The notes: a model not told the origin generated them from the letters alone. 64,000 nucleotides of DNA from Leptothermofonsia sichuanensis E412 (GCF_019891175.1 NZ_CP072600.1:248001-312000); one strand, 5' to 3'; positions 54,331-63,687 are shown, counted from the first letter of the stretch. Numbers and translations: made by a program.

Positions 54331-56214
54331 ATGTCATTAATTGTTCAGAAATACGGTGGAACCTCAGTTGGGTCAGTGGAGCGAATTCAGGCTGTGGCAC
54401 AGAGGGTCTGCCGCACGGCTCAGGCAGGTAACCGTGTGGTTGTGGTTGTTTCAGCTATGGGCAAGACAACAGATGGTCTGGTCAAGCTGGCAAATGAGAT
54501 CTCCGCTAACCCCAGTCGGCGAGAAATGGATATGCTCCTGTCTACGGGAGAGCAAATTTCCATTGCTCTGCTCAGTATGGCATTACATGAATTGGGGCAT
54601 CCTGCTGTTTCCCTCACGGGTGCCCAGGTGGGGATTGTGACTGAGGCAGAACATACCCGCGCTCGCATTTTGCGGATTGAAACCGATCGCCTGAATCGCC
54701 ATTTGCAGAAAGGAGAGGTGGTGGTGGTAGCCGGGTTCCAGGGGATCAGCAGCACCGATGATCTGGAAATTACTACCTTAGGGCGGGGTGGGTCCGACAC
54801 TTCAGCGGTTGCTCTGGCAGCGGCACTCAAGGCAGACTTCTGTGAGATTTACACCGACGTTCCAGGTATTCTGACCACCGACCCGCGCCTGGTGCCCGAC
54901 GCCCAACTGATGGCAGAGATTACCAGCGACGAGATGCTGGAACTTGCCAGTTTGGGGGCAAAGGTCCTCCATCCCCGTGCGGTGGAAATCGCACGCAATT
55001 ACGGCATTCCCCTCGTCGTTCGTTCTAGCTGGTCAGACGATCCTGGCACCTGGGTTATCTCTCCACCGCCCAAGCAGCGACCTCTGGAGGGGTTGGAACT
55101 GGTGCGTCCGGTCGATGCGGTTGAGTTTGATACGGACCAGGCAAAAGTGTCGTTGTTACGGGTGCCCGATCGCCCCGGTGTGGCGGCCCGTCTGTTTGGT
55201 GAAATTGCCCTGCAAGACCTGGATGTGGATCTGATCATCCAGTCTATCCATGAAGGTAACTCAAACGACATTGCCTTTACGGTGGTTAAGAACTCCCTTA
55301 ACCGGGCAGAAGCCGTAGCCAGTGCCATTATTCCGGCATTGTGTCAGCCGGATGGTCTGGATTCAGAGAACAGAGGGGGGGATCCCAGGCTACAGGCGGC
55401 TGAGGTGATGGTCGAGAAGCAAATTGCCAAAGTGACCATTTCTGGAGCTGGAATGATCGGGCGGCCAGGAGTGGCGGCTCAGATGTTTTCGACCCTGGCA
55501 GATGCGGGGATTAACATCCAGATGATTTCGACTTCGGAGGTAAAGGTCAGTTGTGTCATTGCTCAGGAAGACTGTGACCAGGCGATCGCCGCACTTTGCG
55601 AAGCGTTTGAGGTCAACAGTTCACCTGTGAGTGAGGGAACCGAATATCGGGCACACATCGCAGGCGAGCATTCCTCCTCTGGTTCCGCTGATGGTTCCCC
55701 TGACTCTGTGGCGGTGCGGGGGGTCGCCCTGGATCTGAAGCAGGCTCGTCTTGCCATTCGCCATGTCCCGGATCGCCCTGGCATGGCCGCCCGTATTTTC
55801 AAGATTCTGGCAGATCAAGCTATCAGTGTAGACATGATTATTCAGTCCCAGCGTTGCCGGGTTATCAATGGCATCACCACTCGTGACATTGCCTGCACCG
55901 TTGCCCAGATGGATGGAGAACTTGCTCGTCTCACCCTGGAAAAGGCGGCTCCAGAACTGGGGTATGGAGAAGTGCTGGTAGACCCCGCGATCGCCAAGGT
56001 TAGCATTGTGGGTTCTGGTATGGTCGGGCAACCAGGGGTGGCTGCCCGTATGTTTGCAGCTCTGGCAGAGCAACAAATTAATATTCAGATGATTGCCACG
56101 TCTGAGATCAAAATCAGTTGTCTGGTTGCCGAAGAAGATGGGGTGCGGGCTTTACAGACAATTCACGCGGCTTTTGGGCTGGCTGGCAGCCAGTCGATTC
56201 AGGTACCTGCATAG
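54331..56214 (+). CDS. lysC: aspartokinase with four ACT domains
   Basis: 627 residues from ATG 54331 ([15 protein letters not shown]). First step of the aspartate family (Lys, Thr, Met). Kinase motifs [28 protein letters not shown] and [19 protein letters not shown]. Four ACT units follow, as two pairs: [60 protein letters not shown] and [20 protein letters not shown]. The double ACT pair is typical of cyanobacteria and suggests concerted feedback by Lys and Thr. Confidence 0.96.
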   Translation: MSLIVQKYGGTSVGSVERIQAVAQRVCRTAQAGNRVVVVVSAMGKTTDGLVKLANEISANPSRREMDMLLSTGEQISIALLSMALHELGHPAVSLTGAQVGIVTEAEHTRARILRIETDRLNRHLQKGEVVVVAGFQGISSTDDLEITTLGRGGSDTSAVALAAALKADFCEIYTDVPGILTTDPRLVPDAQLMAEITSDEMLELASLGAKVLHPRAVEIARNYGIPLVVRSSWSDDPGTWVISPPPKQRPLEGLELVRPVDAVEFDTDQAKVSLLRVPDRPGVAARLFGEIALQDLDVDLIIQSIHEGNSNDIAFTVVKNSLNRAEAVASAIIPALCQPDGLDSENRGGDPRLQAAEVMVEKQIAKVTISGAGMIGRPGVAAQMFSTLADAGINIQMISTSEVKVSCVIAQEDCDQAIAALCEAFEVNSSPVSEGTEYRAHIAGEHSSSGSADGSPDSVAVRGVALDLKQARLAIRHVPDRPGMAARIFKILADQAISVDMIIQSQRCRVINGITTRDIACTVAQMDGELARLTLEKAAPELGYGEVLVDPAIAKVSIVGSGMVGQPGVAARMFAALAEQQINIQMIATSEIKISCLVAEEDGVRALQTIHAAFGLAGSQSIQVPA

Positions 56215-56261
56215 AAGGAACATTCTGTTGCTGAAGAGTTTGCTGGAGATGGGCGATCGCG

Positions 56262-56427
56262 GTGAAATCAGGATTGGTGAATATCCGATTGTTTGAATCA
56301 TGTGATGTGGAACAGGTAGCACGGCTTTTCCATGAAACTGTGCGCGAAATCAATCAGCGTGATTACTCCAGCCAGCAGGTTGCCGCCTGGGCACCAGACG
56401 ACATTTACTTTAGAGATTGGGCTACTA
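56262..56427 (+). pseudogene. GNAT acetyltransferase, 5' part, split by IS630 element
   Basis: GTG start, LVNIRLFESCDVEQVARLF, HETVREINQRDYSSQQVAAW, APDDIYFRDWAT. The reading frame runs into the insertion at 56428. Removing the element and one TA restores FRDWATICSNRFTYVADD with no frame change. Together the two parts would make a normal GNAT N-acetyltransferase of about 170 residues. Confidence 0.9.
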
Positions 56428-56434
56428 TACCTTG

Positions 56435-57013
56435 TCAGGGTATAGTTTTTACTTGTTTAAAGGACTGAAAACGCAAGGTTAACAGTGAATCTAACTCAGG
56501 TTTATACGTCGTATGACACTGGTTGAGACAAGCAGTAATCGCCTCCTTAAATGCAGAGAAGTCAGCATAATAAATCGAATATAAGCATTGCTTCTTGACA
56601 AACTTCCACAAGCGCTCAATCAAGTTGAGATTGGGAGAATAGACCGTTAGATACAACAACTCAATGTTCAATGATTGAGCCAACTCCATCACAACCGCAC
56701 ACTTCTGATACCGAGCGTTATCCAACACAAGCGTAATCGGAATGTCTAATCCCAGAGCTGCCAGTTTGTGCAGTAATTCACAGACACTTTGAGCGTTGAT
56801 ATAAGTCTCATTGGTGACGGTGATTAACGCATGAGTCACGGCGTTGAGGGCCCCTAAGACATTGAACCGTTGCCTTCCTGCCCCCGACTTGATAAACAAG
56901 CGTTCAAAGCACCACAAAAACCCTAAGTAGGCCCCCAGAACAAAATGGGCAGCATCGACAAAGAAGACGGCTCTCTGACCTGCTTTTGCCTCTTGCAGTC
57001 GTGGGTCTAGTTT
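56435..57013 (-). CDS. IS630 transposase, orfB (catalytic part)
   Basis: This frame is entered from orfA by a -1 shift at an A8 run (plus strand 57011-57018) and reads KLDPRLQEAKAGQRAVFFVD. The three acidic residues of the DDE triad are present: Asp in FFVDAAHF, Asp in LVLDNARYQ and Glu in SPNLNLIERLWKFVKK. The stop lies in the terminal inverted repeat (56435-56437). The catalytic residues look intact, so the element may be active. Confidence 0.87.
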   Translation of the reverse strand, partial: KLDPRLQEAKAGQRAVFFVDAAHFVLGAYLGFLWCFERLFIKSGAGRQRFNVLGALNAVTHALITVTNETYINAQSVCELLHKLAALGLDIPITLVLDNARYQKCAVVMELAQSLNIELLYLTVYSPNLNLIERLWKFVKKQCLYSIYYADFSAFKEAITACLNQCHTTYKPELDSLLTLRFQSFKQVKTIP

Positions 57014-57474
57014 TTTTTGACGAACTCCTCCTGCGCTTCTACATCAGCTTTGGCGGGCAACATCCCCACTCGCCGACAACGCATCCCCATCGATTTGAGA
57101 AACACCCTCACTTGCTCCCGACTACGGACAATACCAGTCAGTTCTTCGATCTTGGCGCAAGCCTGCGCTAGGGTCTTTGGAGGATTTGCCCGGAAGTATG
57201 CTTCCAAAGTCTGTTGATGTTGTTTCAGTTCACTCTGGGGTCGATAAAAGGTCAATTCTTTGAGATTGCCGATCCCCCCAGTTTCATAATCTCGCAGATA
57301 GCTCAACAACGTTGGTTTTGTCACCCGAAGCAACCGGGTAATTTCCTGATGCGAGTATCCTTGACTTTTGAGATACAACGCTTCCATTTTTTGTTGCACA
57401 CGCGGATGTGGATGGTGAAAGCGTTCGTAATGTAGTTGCTCAATCTCTTCGGCACTAAAGCTCAGTTGGATCAT
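57007..57474 (-). CDS. IS630 transposase, orfA (DNA-binding part)
   Basis: 155 residues. Helix-turn-helix region: EALYLKSQGYSHQEITRLLR, VTKPTLLSYLRDYETGG; a second helical part TLAQACAKIEELTGIVRSRE and VRVFLKSMGMRCRRVGMLP. Ends EEFVKKN-stop just after the A8 run, where a -1 shift leads into orfB. Confidence 0.88.
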   Translation of the reverse strand: MIQLSFSAEEIEQLHYERFHHPHPRVQQKMEALYLKSQGYSHQEITRLLRVTKPTLLSYLRDYETGGIGNLKELTFYRPQSELKQHQQTLEAYFRANPPKTLAQACAKIEELTGIVRSREQVRVFLKSMGMRCRRVGMLPAKADVEAQEEFVKKN

Positions 57475-57556
57475 TGGGAGGCACCGTGCTCAACACTCAA
57501 CGGTCTACCTCATTTCTACTTTATCTAGAGGGTAAAATCTATACCCCGGCAAAGTA

Positions 57557-57908
57557 TATCTGTTCCAATCGGTTTACCTATGTAGCAGATGACACAGGGA
57601 CGATCGCCGGGTTTGCAGAGTTAGAGCCAGATGGTCACATTGATTGCTTTTACTGTCATAAAAACTATCAGCGGTGTGGCGTGGGAAGGCAGCTTTATCA
57701 GGCGATTGAAGCCAGGGCGCGTGATCAGGGAATTCGCTATCTAACGGTTGAAGCAAGTATTACAGCCCAACCATTTTTTCAACGGATGGGGTTTTCTCTG
57801 ATTAAAGAACAGGAGACTGCTTGCCGGGGTGAAACTTTCACCAATTATGTAATGGAAAAGTGGCTGGAGCCAGATGAGTTGAAAGTCCTCAATTCATACA
57901 ACCTTTAA
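57557..57908 (+). pseudogene. GNAT acetyltransferase, 3' part
   Basis: Continues the interrupted gene: ICSNRFTYVADDTGTIAGFA, acetyl-CoA motif A NYQRCGVGRQLYQAIEARAR (the QxxGxG/A-type loop), then GIRYLTVEASITAQPFFQRM and GFSLIKEQE. No start of its own near the junction, so it is not expected to make a working enzyme. Confidence 0.88.
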
Positions 57909-57947
57909 TTCATACCCCGAATTAGTCCCCCCACGCTGGCATACGGG

Positions 57948-58051
57948 CGTTCTATCGGAAAATTTTTGACGGGTCGCAGATCCTCAAAATTTAACCCTGA
58001 TCAGCTTTTCGGTATTCAGTTACCCATTAAATTTAACTTGATAAACCACTG
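57948..58051. repeat. family 3 repeat copy
   Basis: GGCGTTCTATCGGAAAATTT then TTGACGGGTCGCAGATCCTC and AACCCTGATCAGCTTTTCGG; aligned with 40199-40305. Confidence 0.7.
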
Positions 58052-58103
58052 GCGCGAGCGGGAAACTTGAGTTTAGGATTGAAGCGGACTATGGTGAACC
58101 GCA

Positions 58104-59072
58104 ATGGAAAATCGTCAAAATCCCATTGACCTGGTGAAACAGGGTGATCCCGTTGCGATCGCCCAACTCATCAATCGGGCGTTGCAACCGAAGGGCATCA
58201 CTGCCAGAGTAACACGCACAGGTACCTCGCTGAAGGTGATGCTGGAAGCGGATCAGATTCCTGACCAGAGGGCGATCGTTCCCTACCTTCAGAAAAACCT
58301 GGAAAAATTAGGAATCTTATCCATCAAAACCATTGAGCTATACGGCAAACAGGCGTGTGCGGCAACTCCGGCATGGCGGCAAAGTATATCTGTGGCTAAC
58401 CAGATCATGCCTGCTTCCCAGCCCAGCCCCCCACCCGCACCCCCAGTGGTTACGGAAGAACCGCGGGTTCAGCCAACGGCAACCAATCCTGTTTCCGCTG
58501 CAATGGCTGACCGCATTCGGGCAATGTCACCCGTGGGCAAATCTCAGCGGCTCTATCAAGCCATGTTTTCAGGCGTGATTGCCCTTGTTCTGATTCTGAT
58601 TGGCGCAAACCTGCGATCGCTCCACAGGTTGATAGCGAAACCCAAACAATCGGCGCAACAAGTAGAACTGGCTAAAAAGCCAAAAGGAGTCTATCAGGCA
58701 CAAATTATCAACCGGATTGGAGGCGTGCCTGTGATCATGGTGACTTTCAATGGGAACCACACTACTCCGATGATTGTGGATACAGGGGCAAGCGGTACAG
58801 TGGTGACCCAGACCATCGCGGCTAGATTAGGGATTGTGCCCATTGGTCAATCGATCGCCCAAACTGCCAACGGTTACACTACGTTTGATGTGGGGTATGT
58901 GGACTCGATTGAAGTAGAGGGAGCAAAAATTAACCGGGTACCCGTCGCGATCGGGCTGGCAGATATGAATATTGGATTGCTGGGGCACGATTTCTTTGGC
59001 AACTTTGATGTTACTGTCCGGGAAACAACGGTGGAATTCCGTCCTCGGTCTGGCAACGCTGATCAGGAATGA
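58104..59072 (+). CDS. retropepsin-like aspartic protease, membrane-anchored
   Basis: 322 residues. The N-terminal domain (about 8-80: LVKQGDPVAIAQLINRALQP, KGITARVTRTGTSLKVMLEA) looks like a small conserved cyanobacterial domain. A Pro-rich linker follows, then one membrane helix (AMFSGVIALVLILIGANL, about 155-175) and a C-terminal retropepsin-type domain with MIVDTGASGTVVTQTIAARL (catalytic DTGA) and GLLGHDFFGNFDVTVRE. Probably a periplasm- or lumen-facing protease. Target unknown. Confidence 0.85.
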   Translation: MENRQNPIDLVKQGDPVAIAQLINRALQPKGITARVTRTGTSLKVMLEADQIPDQRAIVPYLQKNLEKLGILSIKTIELYGKQACAATPAWRQSISVANQIMPASQPSPPPAPPVVTEEPRVQPTATNPVSAAMADRIRAMSPVGKSQRLYQAMFSGVIALVLILIGANLRSLHRLIAKPKQSAQQVELAKKPKGVYQAQIINRIGGVPVIMVTFNGNHTTPMIVDTGASGTVVTQTIAARLGIVPIGQSIAQTANGYTTFDVGYVDSIEVEGAKINRVPVAIGLADMNIGLLGHDFFGNFDVTVRETTVEFRPRSGNADQE

Positions 59073-59074
59073 TA

Positions 59075-59260
59075 TTGCCGCCCCTCCTGTGGTCGAGTCC
59101 ACCGTCACGGTGTAAGAGAGGGTCGTGGTGTCGCCTGCCAGGTCGGTGAGGGTGAGTAACAACGGTTCGGTGCCACTTAACCCACTGCCATTGGCATTGG
59201 TGGCGATCGCCAACCACTCATAACCTCCCTGGTCGAGAACAGAAGCAAGGGCGATCGCCA
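59075..59260 (-). pseudogene. fragment of a repeat-rich surface protein gene
   Basis: Minus strand reads ASVLDQGGYEWLAIATNANG, SGLSGTEPLLLTLTDLAGDT, TTLSYTVTVDSTTGGAA: the Thr/Asp/Gly-rich, strand-forming style of Ig-like or cadherin-like repeats. It has no start signal and is cut off at both ends. Likely debris of a rearrangement. Confidence 0.4.
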
Positions 59261-59415
59261 TTGTGCAGCAAAATATTGCCCTGATTACCTTGCCCAACCT
59301 GACGGCCACCACCCTCGGCGTGCTGCTCCTGCTCGATCTGGTACTGGTGGTAACGATCAACAATACCGCCAACCTGCTGGCCCTGCTCAACGCCCTCCGT
59401 CCTTTCTGGTCACAG
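59245..59415 (+). pseudogene. C-terminal fragment of a P1B-type metal ATPase
   Basis: VQQNIALITLPNLTATTLGV, LLLLDLVLVVTINNTANLLA and LLNALRPFW match the last two membrane helices of heavy-metal P-type ATPases (RQNIALxxxPN...NNxxxxLxxLNxLRP). No catalytic core precedes it. Placed in front of two intact metal-resistance genes, so it looks like a relic of an older ATPase gene. Confidence 0.5.
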
Positions 59416-60384
59416 ATGGGGCCAGAGACCCCGGCGACGAATCCACAGTAGGATCTGAGAGATCAGGGCCAGGACAGGCAGTTCAATCAAAGGACCGATG
59501 ATCAGGGCGATCGCAATGAATGGCCGGTGAGGAAACGCCGAAGCTGCGATCGCCAGAGATAGGGGCGAATTGCGGGCCAGGGTGGTACAGCTAAAGCAGG
59601 CCAACTCCGGGTAGGAGAAGCGCCCATAGCAACCAACCACCAGCCCCAGCGCAAAATTAATCCCAAAAAACAGCCCCAGGGGCATTAGCAACCGCAGCAA
59701 AAGATCAGGATTTTGTACCAGGGCGCTACCTTCAGCAGCAAAGATCGCTACAATGGCCAGATTCAGGCAAATAACCTGAAACGGCTCCGCCTGACCCAGC
59801 ACTGAAGCGACGGACCTGGGCACATAGCCCTGGCCTTGCCCCCAGCGCGTCAGCGTCGCTAAGCCCAGGGGCACCAGCAGCACCCAGAACAGACTTTCAA
59901 AGAGCTGTGTCAACTCCAGTTCCACCAGAGTTCCGGCAAACAGCAGCAGGTACAGAGGTAACAGTACCACCTGCAAAACCAGGTTCAACGGCAGTAGCGC
60001 CGTCGCCAGCGCCACATCTCCCCTGGCTACACTTGTGAATACAATGTACCAGTCGGTGCAGGGGGTAACCAACAGCATGATCAGCCCCACCCAGAGGTCA
60101 GGATAGGCCCGCAAAAACAACGCCCCCAATCCCCAGGCCAGCAGCGGTGTCCAGACGAAGTTGACCATGAGGCTGGCAGCCGTGACCTTAATGGTTTTCC
60201 AACTTTGCCCAAAGTGTTTTAGGGATAGGGGCAAAAACGTGGCATATAGCATTGCCCCCAGCAACGGCACAATCACTCCGGAGGCAATACTGGCCATTCC
60301 ATTGATGGGTGCTAACCCCAGCCCCACCGCCACCGACAGCAGAATCAAAACTGGCTGTAGACGCTCAAATAAGGTCGTCCCCAT
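59410..60384 (-). CDS. ACR3/BASS-type arsenite-like permease
   Basis: 324 residues with about ten membrane segments. MLLVTPCTDWYIVFTSVARG is the Cys-containing motif of this arsenic-resistance subgroup of the bile acid:sodium symporter superfamily. FLPLSLKHFGQSWKTIKVTA and TTLARNSPLSLAIAASAFPH (the family Asn/Ser region) fit too. It may export arsenite or another oxyanion. No arsenic regulator or reductase adjoins; the neighbours are cobalt genes. The 3' end lies against a P-ATPase fragment. Confidence 0.75.
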   Translation of the reverse strand: MGTTLFERLQPVLILLSVAVGLGLAPINGMASIASGVIVPLLGAMLYATFLPLSLKHFGQSWKTIKVTAASLMVNFVWTPLLAWGLGALFLRAYPDLWVGLIMLLVTPCTDWYIVFTSVARGDVALATALLPLNLVLQVVLLPLYLLLFAGTLVELELTQLFESLFWVLLVPLGLATLTRWGQGQGYVPRSVASVLGQAEPFQVICLNLAIVAIFAAEGSALVQNPDLLLRLLMPLGLFFGINFALGLVVGCYGRFSYPELACFSCTTLARNSPLSLAIAASAFPHRPFIAIALIIGPLIELPVLALISQILLWIRRRGLWPHL

Positions 60385-60484
60385 AGAAGCATAAAGATTA
60401 AGCCAACTCTATGCATCTTATTCTGCTTCGGCAGCGATAACCTGTCGCACCTGCTTCGGGCGGAGATCGCACTCAGTATCCCCC

Positions 60485-62419
60485 TTACACCCGCAGCATC
60501 CGCAGCCCATTGAGTGTTACCAGCAGCGTCGATCCTTCATGGCCCAGCACTCCGGCAGGCAGGGTGAGTTCCCCCAGGAAGTTGGCGGTCAGCAGCAGCC
60601 CGATGGACACCAGAGCCAGGGTGATATTCTGGCGAATAATGCGCTGCGATCGCTGGCCAATTACAATCGCCTGTTCCAGCTTCTCCAGGCGATCGCCCAT
60701 CAGCACAATGTCGGCAGTCTCCAGGGCCACATCTGACCCGGCTCCCCCCATGGCAATGCCCACTGACGCCTGGGCCAGTGCCGGGGCATCGTTGATGCCA
60801 TCGCCCACCATGGCTACGGTGGAGTACTGCTGTTGCAGGCGCTGCACCACCGCCACTTTGTCTTCTGGCAGCAGATCGGCATAGACCTGGGTGACGCCGA
60901 TTTCCTCGGCCACGGTTTGAGCCGTCGCCTGGTGGTCGCCGGTCAACATCACCGTGGCGGCAATGCCCCACTGCCGTAGGGCGTGCAATAATTGGGCCGC
61001 CTGGGGCCGCACCTGATCGGCCACGGCCAGCAGACCCAAGATCTGCTGACCGTGGCGTACCCAGATCACAGTTTTGCCCACGGCCTCTAGCCGTTGGCTG
61101 GTCTGCAATAGGGTGGGGTCTGTTGGGGTAGTCAGGCCAGCCGTCACATAGGCCAGCTTGCCCACCCTTACAGGTAAACCATCCAGTTCCCCATCAATTC
61201 CCTGGCCCACGCTGGCCTGCACCATAGTAGCGGGATGCAGGGGAATTTGGCGTTGGTGGGCGGCGGTGACCACCGCCTGGGCAATGGGATGTTCAGAGTA
61301 GGTTTCCAGGGAGGCGGCAATTTGCAGCAGGTGTTCAGAGGACACAGCAGCGGCGGGAATGAAGTCACTGACGCTCAACACACCTGTAGTGAGAGTGCCA
61401 GTTTTGTCAAAGGCGATCGCCTGCACCCGACCAATAGTTTCGAGCTGCCCACCGTCTTTGAAGAGAATCCCCTGCCGCGCCCCGCGGGCAATTCCGGACA
61501 GCAGAGCGGGCATAATCGAGGCCATCAGGGCACAGGGAGAGGCAACTACCAAAAAAAACAGTGCCTGGTAGATGGTCCTGTCCCAGGGCCAGTCCAGCAG
61601 CAGCGGCGGCAGAATCGCCAGCAATAGCCCCATAGACACAATTACCCGGGCGTAGCCTCGCTCAAACCGCTCTAAAAATTTTTGAGAAGGGGGCTGACTG
61701 GTTTTGGCCTGCTCGACGAGCTGAATTACCCGCTGAATCAGGCTACTCTCTGGGGGTTTGTGCAGATCCACCAGCAGCACACCGCTGCCGTTGATGGTGC
61801 CCGCATACACTTCATCCCCCACAGTCTTTTCCACCGGAATCGATTCTCCGGTAATGGTTGCTTGGTTGACAGTGCTGTCACCCTCTGCCACCAAGCCGTC
61901 GGTGGGGATCAGATCGCCTGGCTTGATTAAAATGCGATCGCCCACTCGCAGATCCGCCGTGGCCACAGTTTTTTCCTGCCCCTGCACCAGCATCCGGGCC
62001 GTATCCGGTGTTAATCGCATCAGGCTGCGAATATTACGCTCGGTGCGATGCATGGCAATGTCTTCCAGGGCACCGCTGACGGCAAAGATCAAGATCAGCA
62101 CCGCCCCATCCACCAGCAGGTGGTAATCCTGCTGCCACAGCCCCAGGACAGCCGCCCCCAGAGCCGCCACAATCATCAGCAGGTCCACATCCAGCTCGCG
62201 CTCATGCCACAGGGTGGTCAAGCCCTCACGGGCGCTGGCATACCCGCCAATGACATAAGCGGCAAACAATACCCAGATCCCCACCCCCAGCCAATGTACC
62301 TGGAGCGCCAGCCATCCCATCACTGTCAAGCCAGCGCAGAGTCCAGCGGCAAAGGCTTCTGGATAGGTCTGCACCCAGGGGGGCAGCCGTTTTTGCAAGG
62401 GGATTGGCAGGTAAACCAT
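60485..62419 (-). CDS. coaT: cobalt-type P1B-4 ATPase
   Basis: 644 residues from ATG 62419; a TTG 18 bases upstream is possible. Exports metal with ATP at the plasma membrane. TM6 has VASPCALMASI (SPC motif) and the last membrane region has HEGSTLLVTLNGLR (HEG-x-T), the pair that defines subgroup P1B-4 (CoaT, CtpD). Also present: TGES actuator motif ATITGESIPVEK, phosphorylation DKTGTLTTG, HP motif YSEHPIAQAVV and VGDGINDAPALAQA. No N-terminal metal-binding domain, as usual for P1B-4. Divergent from a CoaR-type regulator with a shared operator. Confidence 0.9.
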   Translation of the reverse strand: MVYLPIPLQKRLPPWVQTYPEAFAAGLCAGLTVMGWLALQVHWLGVGIWVLFAAYVIGGYASAREGLTTLWHERELDVDLLMIVAALGAAVLGLWQQDYHLLVDGAVLILIFAVSGALEDIAMHRTERNIRSLMRLTPDTARMLVQGQEKTVATADLRVGDRILIKPGDLIPTDGLVAEGDSTVNQATITGESIPVEKTVGDEVYAGTINGSGVLLVDLHKPPESSLIQRVIQLVEQAKTSQPPSQKFLERFERGYARVIVSMGLLLAILPPLLLDWPWDRTIYQALFFLVVASPCALMASIMPALLSGIARGARQGILFKDGGQLETIGRVQAIAFDKTGTLTTGVLSVSDFIPAAAVSSEHLLQIAASLETYSEHPIAQAVVTAAHQRQIPLHPATMVQASVGQGIDGELDGLPVRVGKLAYVTAGLTTPTDPTLLQTSQRLEAVGKTVIWVRHGQQILGLLAVADQVRPQAAQLLHALRQWGIAATVMLTGDHQATAQTVAEEIGVTQVYADLLPEDKVAVVQRLQQQYSTVAMVGDGINDAPALAQASVGIAMGGAGSDVALETADIVLMGDRLEKLEQAIVIGQRSQRIIRQNITLALVSIGLLLTANFLGELTLPAGVLGHEGSTLLVTLNGLRMLRV

Positions 62420-62456
62420 AGGACACAACTCCGGCAAAGAATGCTCCCAGGGTAAA

Positions 62457-62482
62457 CCTTGACATCAATGTCAAAGTCAAGG
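62457..62482. promoter_or_regulatory. CoaR-type operator and coaT promoter
   Basis: TTGACATCAATGTCAA (62459-62474) is a perfect 7-2-7 inverted repeat, within a wider CCTTGAC...GTCAAGG dyad. On the coaT strand it gives -35 TTGACT, a 20-base spacer and TACCCT, the overlong spacer typical of MerR-activated promoters. Confidence 0.78.
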
Positions 62483-62516
62483 GTAGGATACAAAGCATCA
62501 AGACGGTGCTGCGATC

Positions 62517-63644
62517 GTGTCCTCTTCTCCATCCTCCCAAACTGCTCCGAAGTTCACCATCAAAGCCCTGACCCAGGCCGTGGGCCAGGGGGTTACCCCT
62601 CGCATGGTGCGCCATTATCACCAGATTGGGCTACTGCCCCAGCCAGCCCGATCCGAGGGCAACTATCGGCTCTACAGTGAGGCCGATGTGCAGCGACGTC
62701 AGCGCATAATGGCCCTGAAACAACAGGGGTTTCAGCTCGCCCACATCCAGCAAATGCTGGCCCCGGCCACCGACACCACTCAGGTTGAGCCACTGGTCAC
62801 CCAGTTGCAGCAGCAGTATCAGGCATTGTTGCAGCAACTGGTGCGACTGCGGCAGACAGCAACAGCACTGGAGGGATTGCTGGGTCGCGATTTCGCCTGT
62901 CAATCTCTCCAGGCAGAAGCCCTGGCCCAGTTGCGGTTGCTGGATGTGGAAACTCAGAGCGCCCAAACCCTGGCAGCAGACCTGTGGCAGCATCTGGATG
63001 GGGCGGTAACCGACCATCCTGAGGATTTTCAGGCGGCGCTGCGACGGCTCCTGCCCGATCTGTCGGAACGGCCCGAAATTGAGCTCGATGTGCTGTCCCA
63101 GATGATTTTGGCCTGTGGCGATGTGGGGCTATCAGCCTTTGTGCGCTTCAGCCCAGATGCGATCAAAGCGGCGCGGCAGGCATTGACCCAGGGCTGCACG
63201 GTGGTGGGGGATGTCCCGGCGGTAGTGGCCAGTTTAGATCAGCCGCGGCTGGTTCACCTGGGCTGCCGCTGGCAGGCTCTACTGGACGATGTCCATATCG
63301 ATGGCGTCGTCACTGCCGAGCAGTCTTTTTGGCAGACGAATAAGCACCAGCAGCAGTTGGAGGCCCTGGCGGAGGGCAATATCTGGGTCGTCGGCTATGC
63401 CCCGTCAGTGCTGATGGCGCTCTGCGAGGCGATCGCCAGTCAGAAACTACAACCCGCTCTGGTGATTGGGTTGCCCATTGGCTTTAGCCATGCCCCGGCA
63501 GCAAAGCGATGGTTGATGCAATTGGCGGTGCCCTATATCACCACCGAATGCGCCCTGGGCGGCGGCTTATTGGCAGCGGTAGCCCTGAATCGACTGTCCG
63601 CGTCTCTGATTGAAAAGCCTGACTGCCACTGTTACCTGGGCTGA
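62517..63644 (+). CDS. coaR: cobalt-sensing MerR-type activator with precorrin-isomerase-like domain
   Basis: 375 residues, GTG start. MerR helix-turn-helix at about 12-85 (FTIKALTQAVGQGVTPRMVR, HYHQIGLLPQPARSEGNYRL). A coiled coil follows, then a CobH/CbiC-like domain (about 175-355: MILACGDVGLSAFVRFSPDA, GCTVVGDVPAVVASLD, LVIGLPIGFSHAPAAKRWLM). It ends in a Cys-His-Cys motif (KPDCHCYLG), as in Synechocystis CoaR, where these residues bind Co(II). Expected to switch on coaT when cobalt is high. Divergent from coaT. Confidence 0.9.
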   Translation: MSSSPSSQTAPKFTIKALTQAVGQGVTPRMVRHYHQIGLLPQPARSEGNYRLYSEADVQRRQRIMALKQQGFQLAHIQQMLAPATDTTQVEPLVTQLQQQYQALLQQLVRLRQTATALEGLLGRDFACQSLQAEALAQLRLLDVETQSAQTLAADLWQHLDGAVTDHPEDFQAALRRLLPDLSERPEIELDVLSQMILACGDVGLSAFVRFSPDAIKAARQALTQGCTVVGDVPAVVASLDQPRLVHLGCRWQALLDDVHIDGVVTAEQSFWQTNKHQQQLEALAEGNIWVVGYAPSVLMALCEAIASQKLQPALVIGLPIGFSHAPAAKRWLMQLAVPYITTECALGGGLLAAVALNRLSASLIEKPDCHCYLG

Positions 63645-63687
63645 GAGCAAAACTCCTTGAATTTGACATCACACCCTCCTGACCGAT

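Larger units (their letters stand above)
56428..57556 (-). mobile_element. IS630-family insertion sequence, 1129 bp
   Basis: Terminal inverted repeats of about 25 bases: left TACCTTGTCAGGGTATAG, right (read inward) TACTTTGCCGGGGTATAG, each followed by a TTTTAC-like stretch. A TA target duplication lies at 56426-56427 and 57557-57558, the IS630/Tc1-mariner hallmark. Encodes a transposase in two overlapping frames. It interrupts a GNAT gene. Confidence 0.93.

Noticed and set aside
56428-57556. Idea that the IS630 enzyme moves the 80 bp MITE-like family
   Set aside because: IS630 makes 2 bp TA duplications, while the MITE-like copies have 8-9 bp duplications and different ends.
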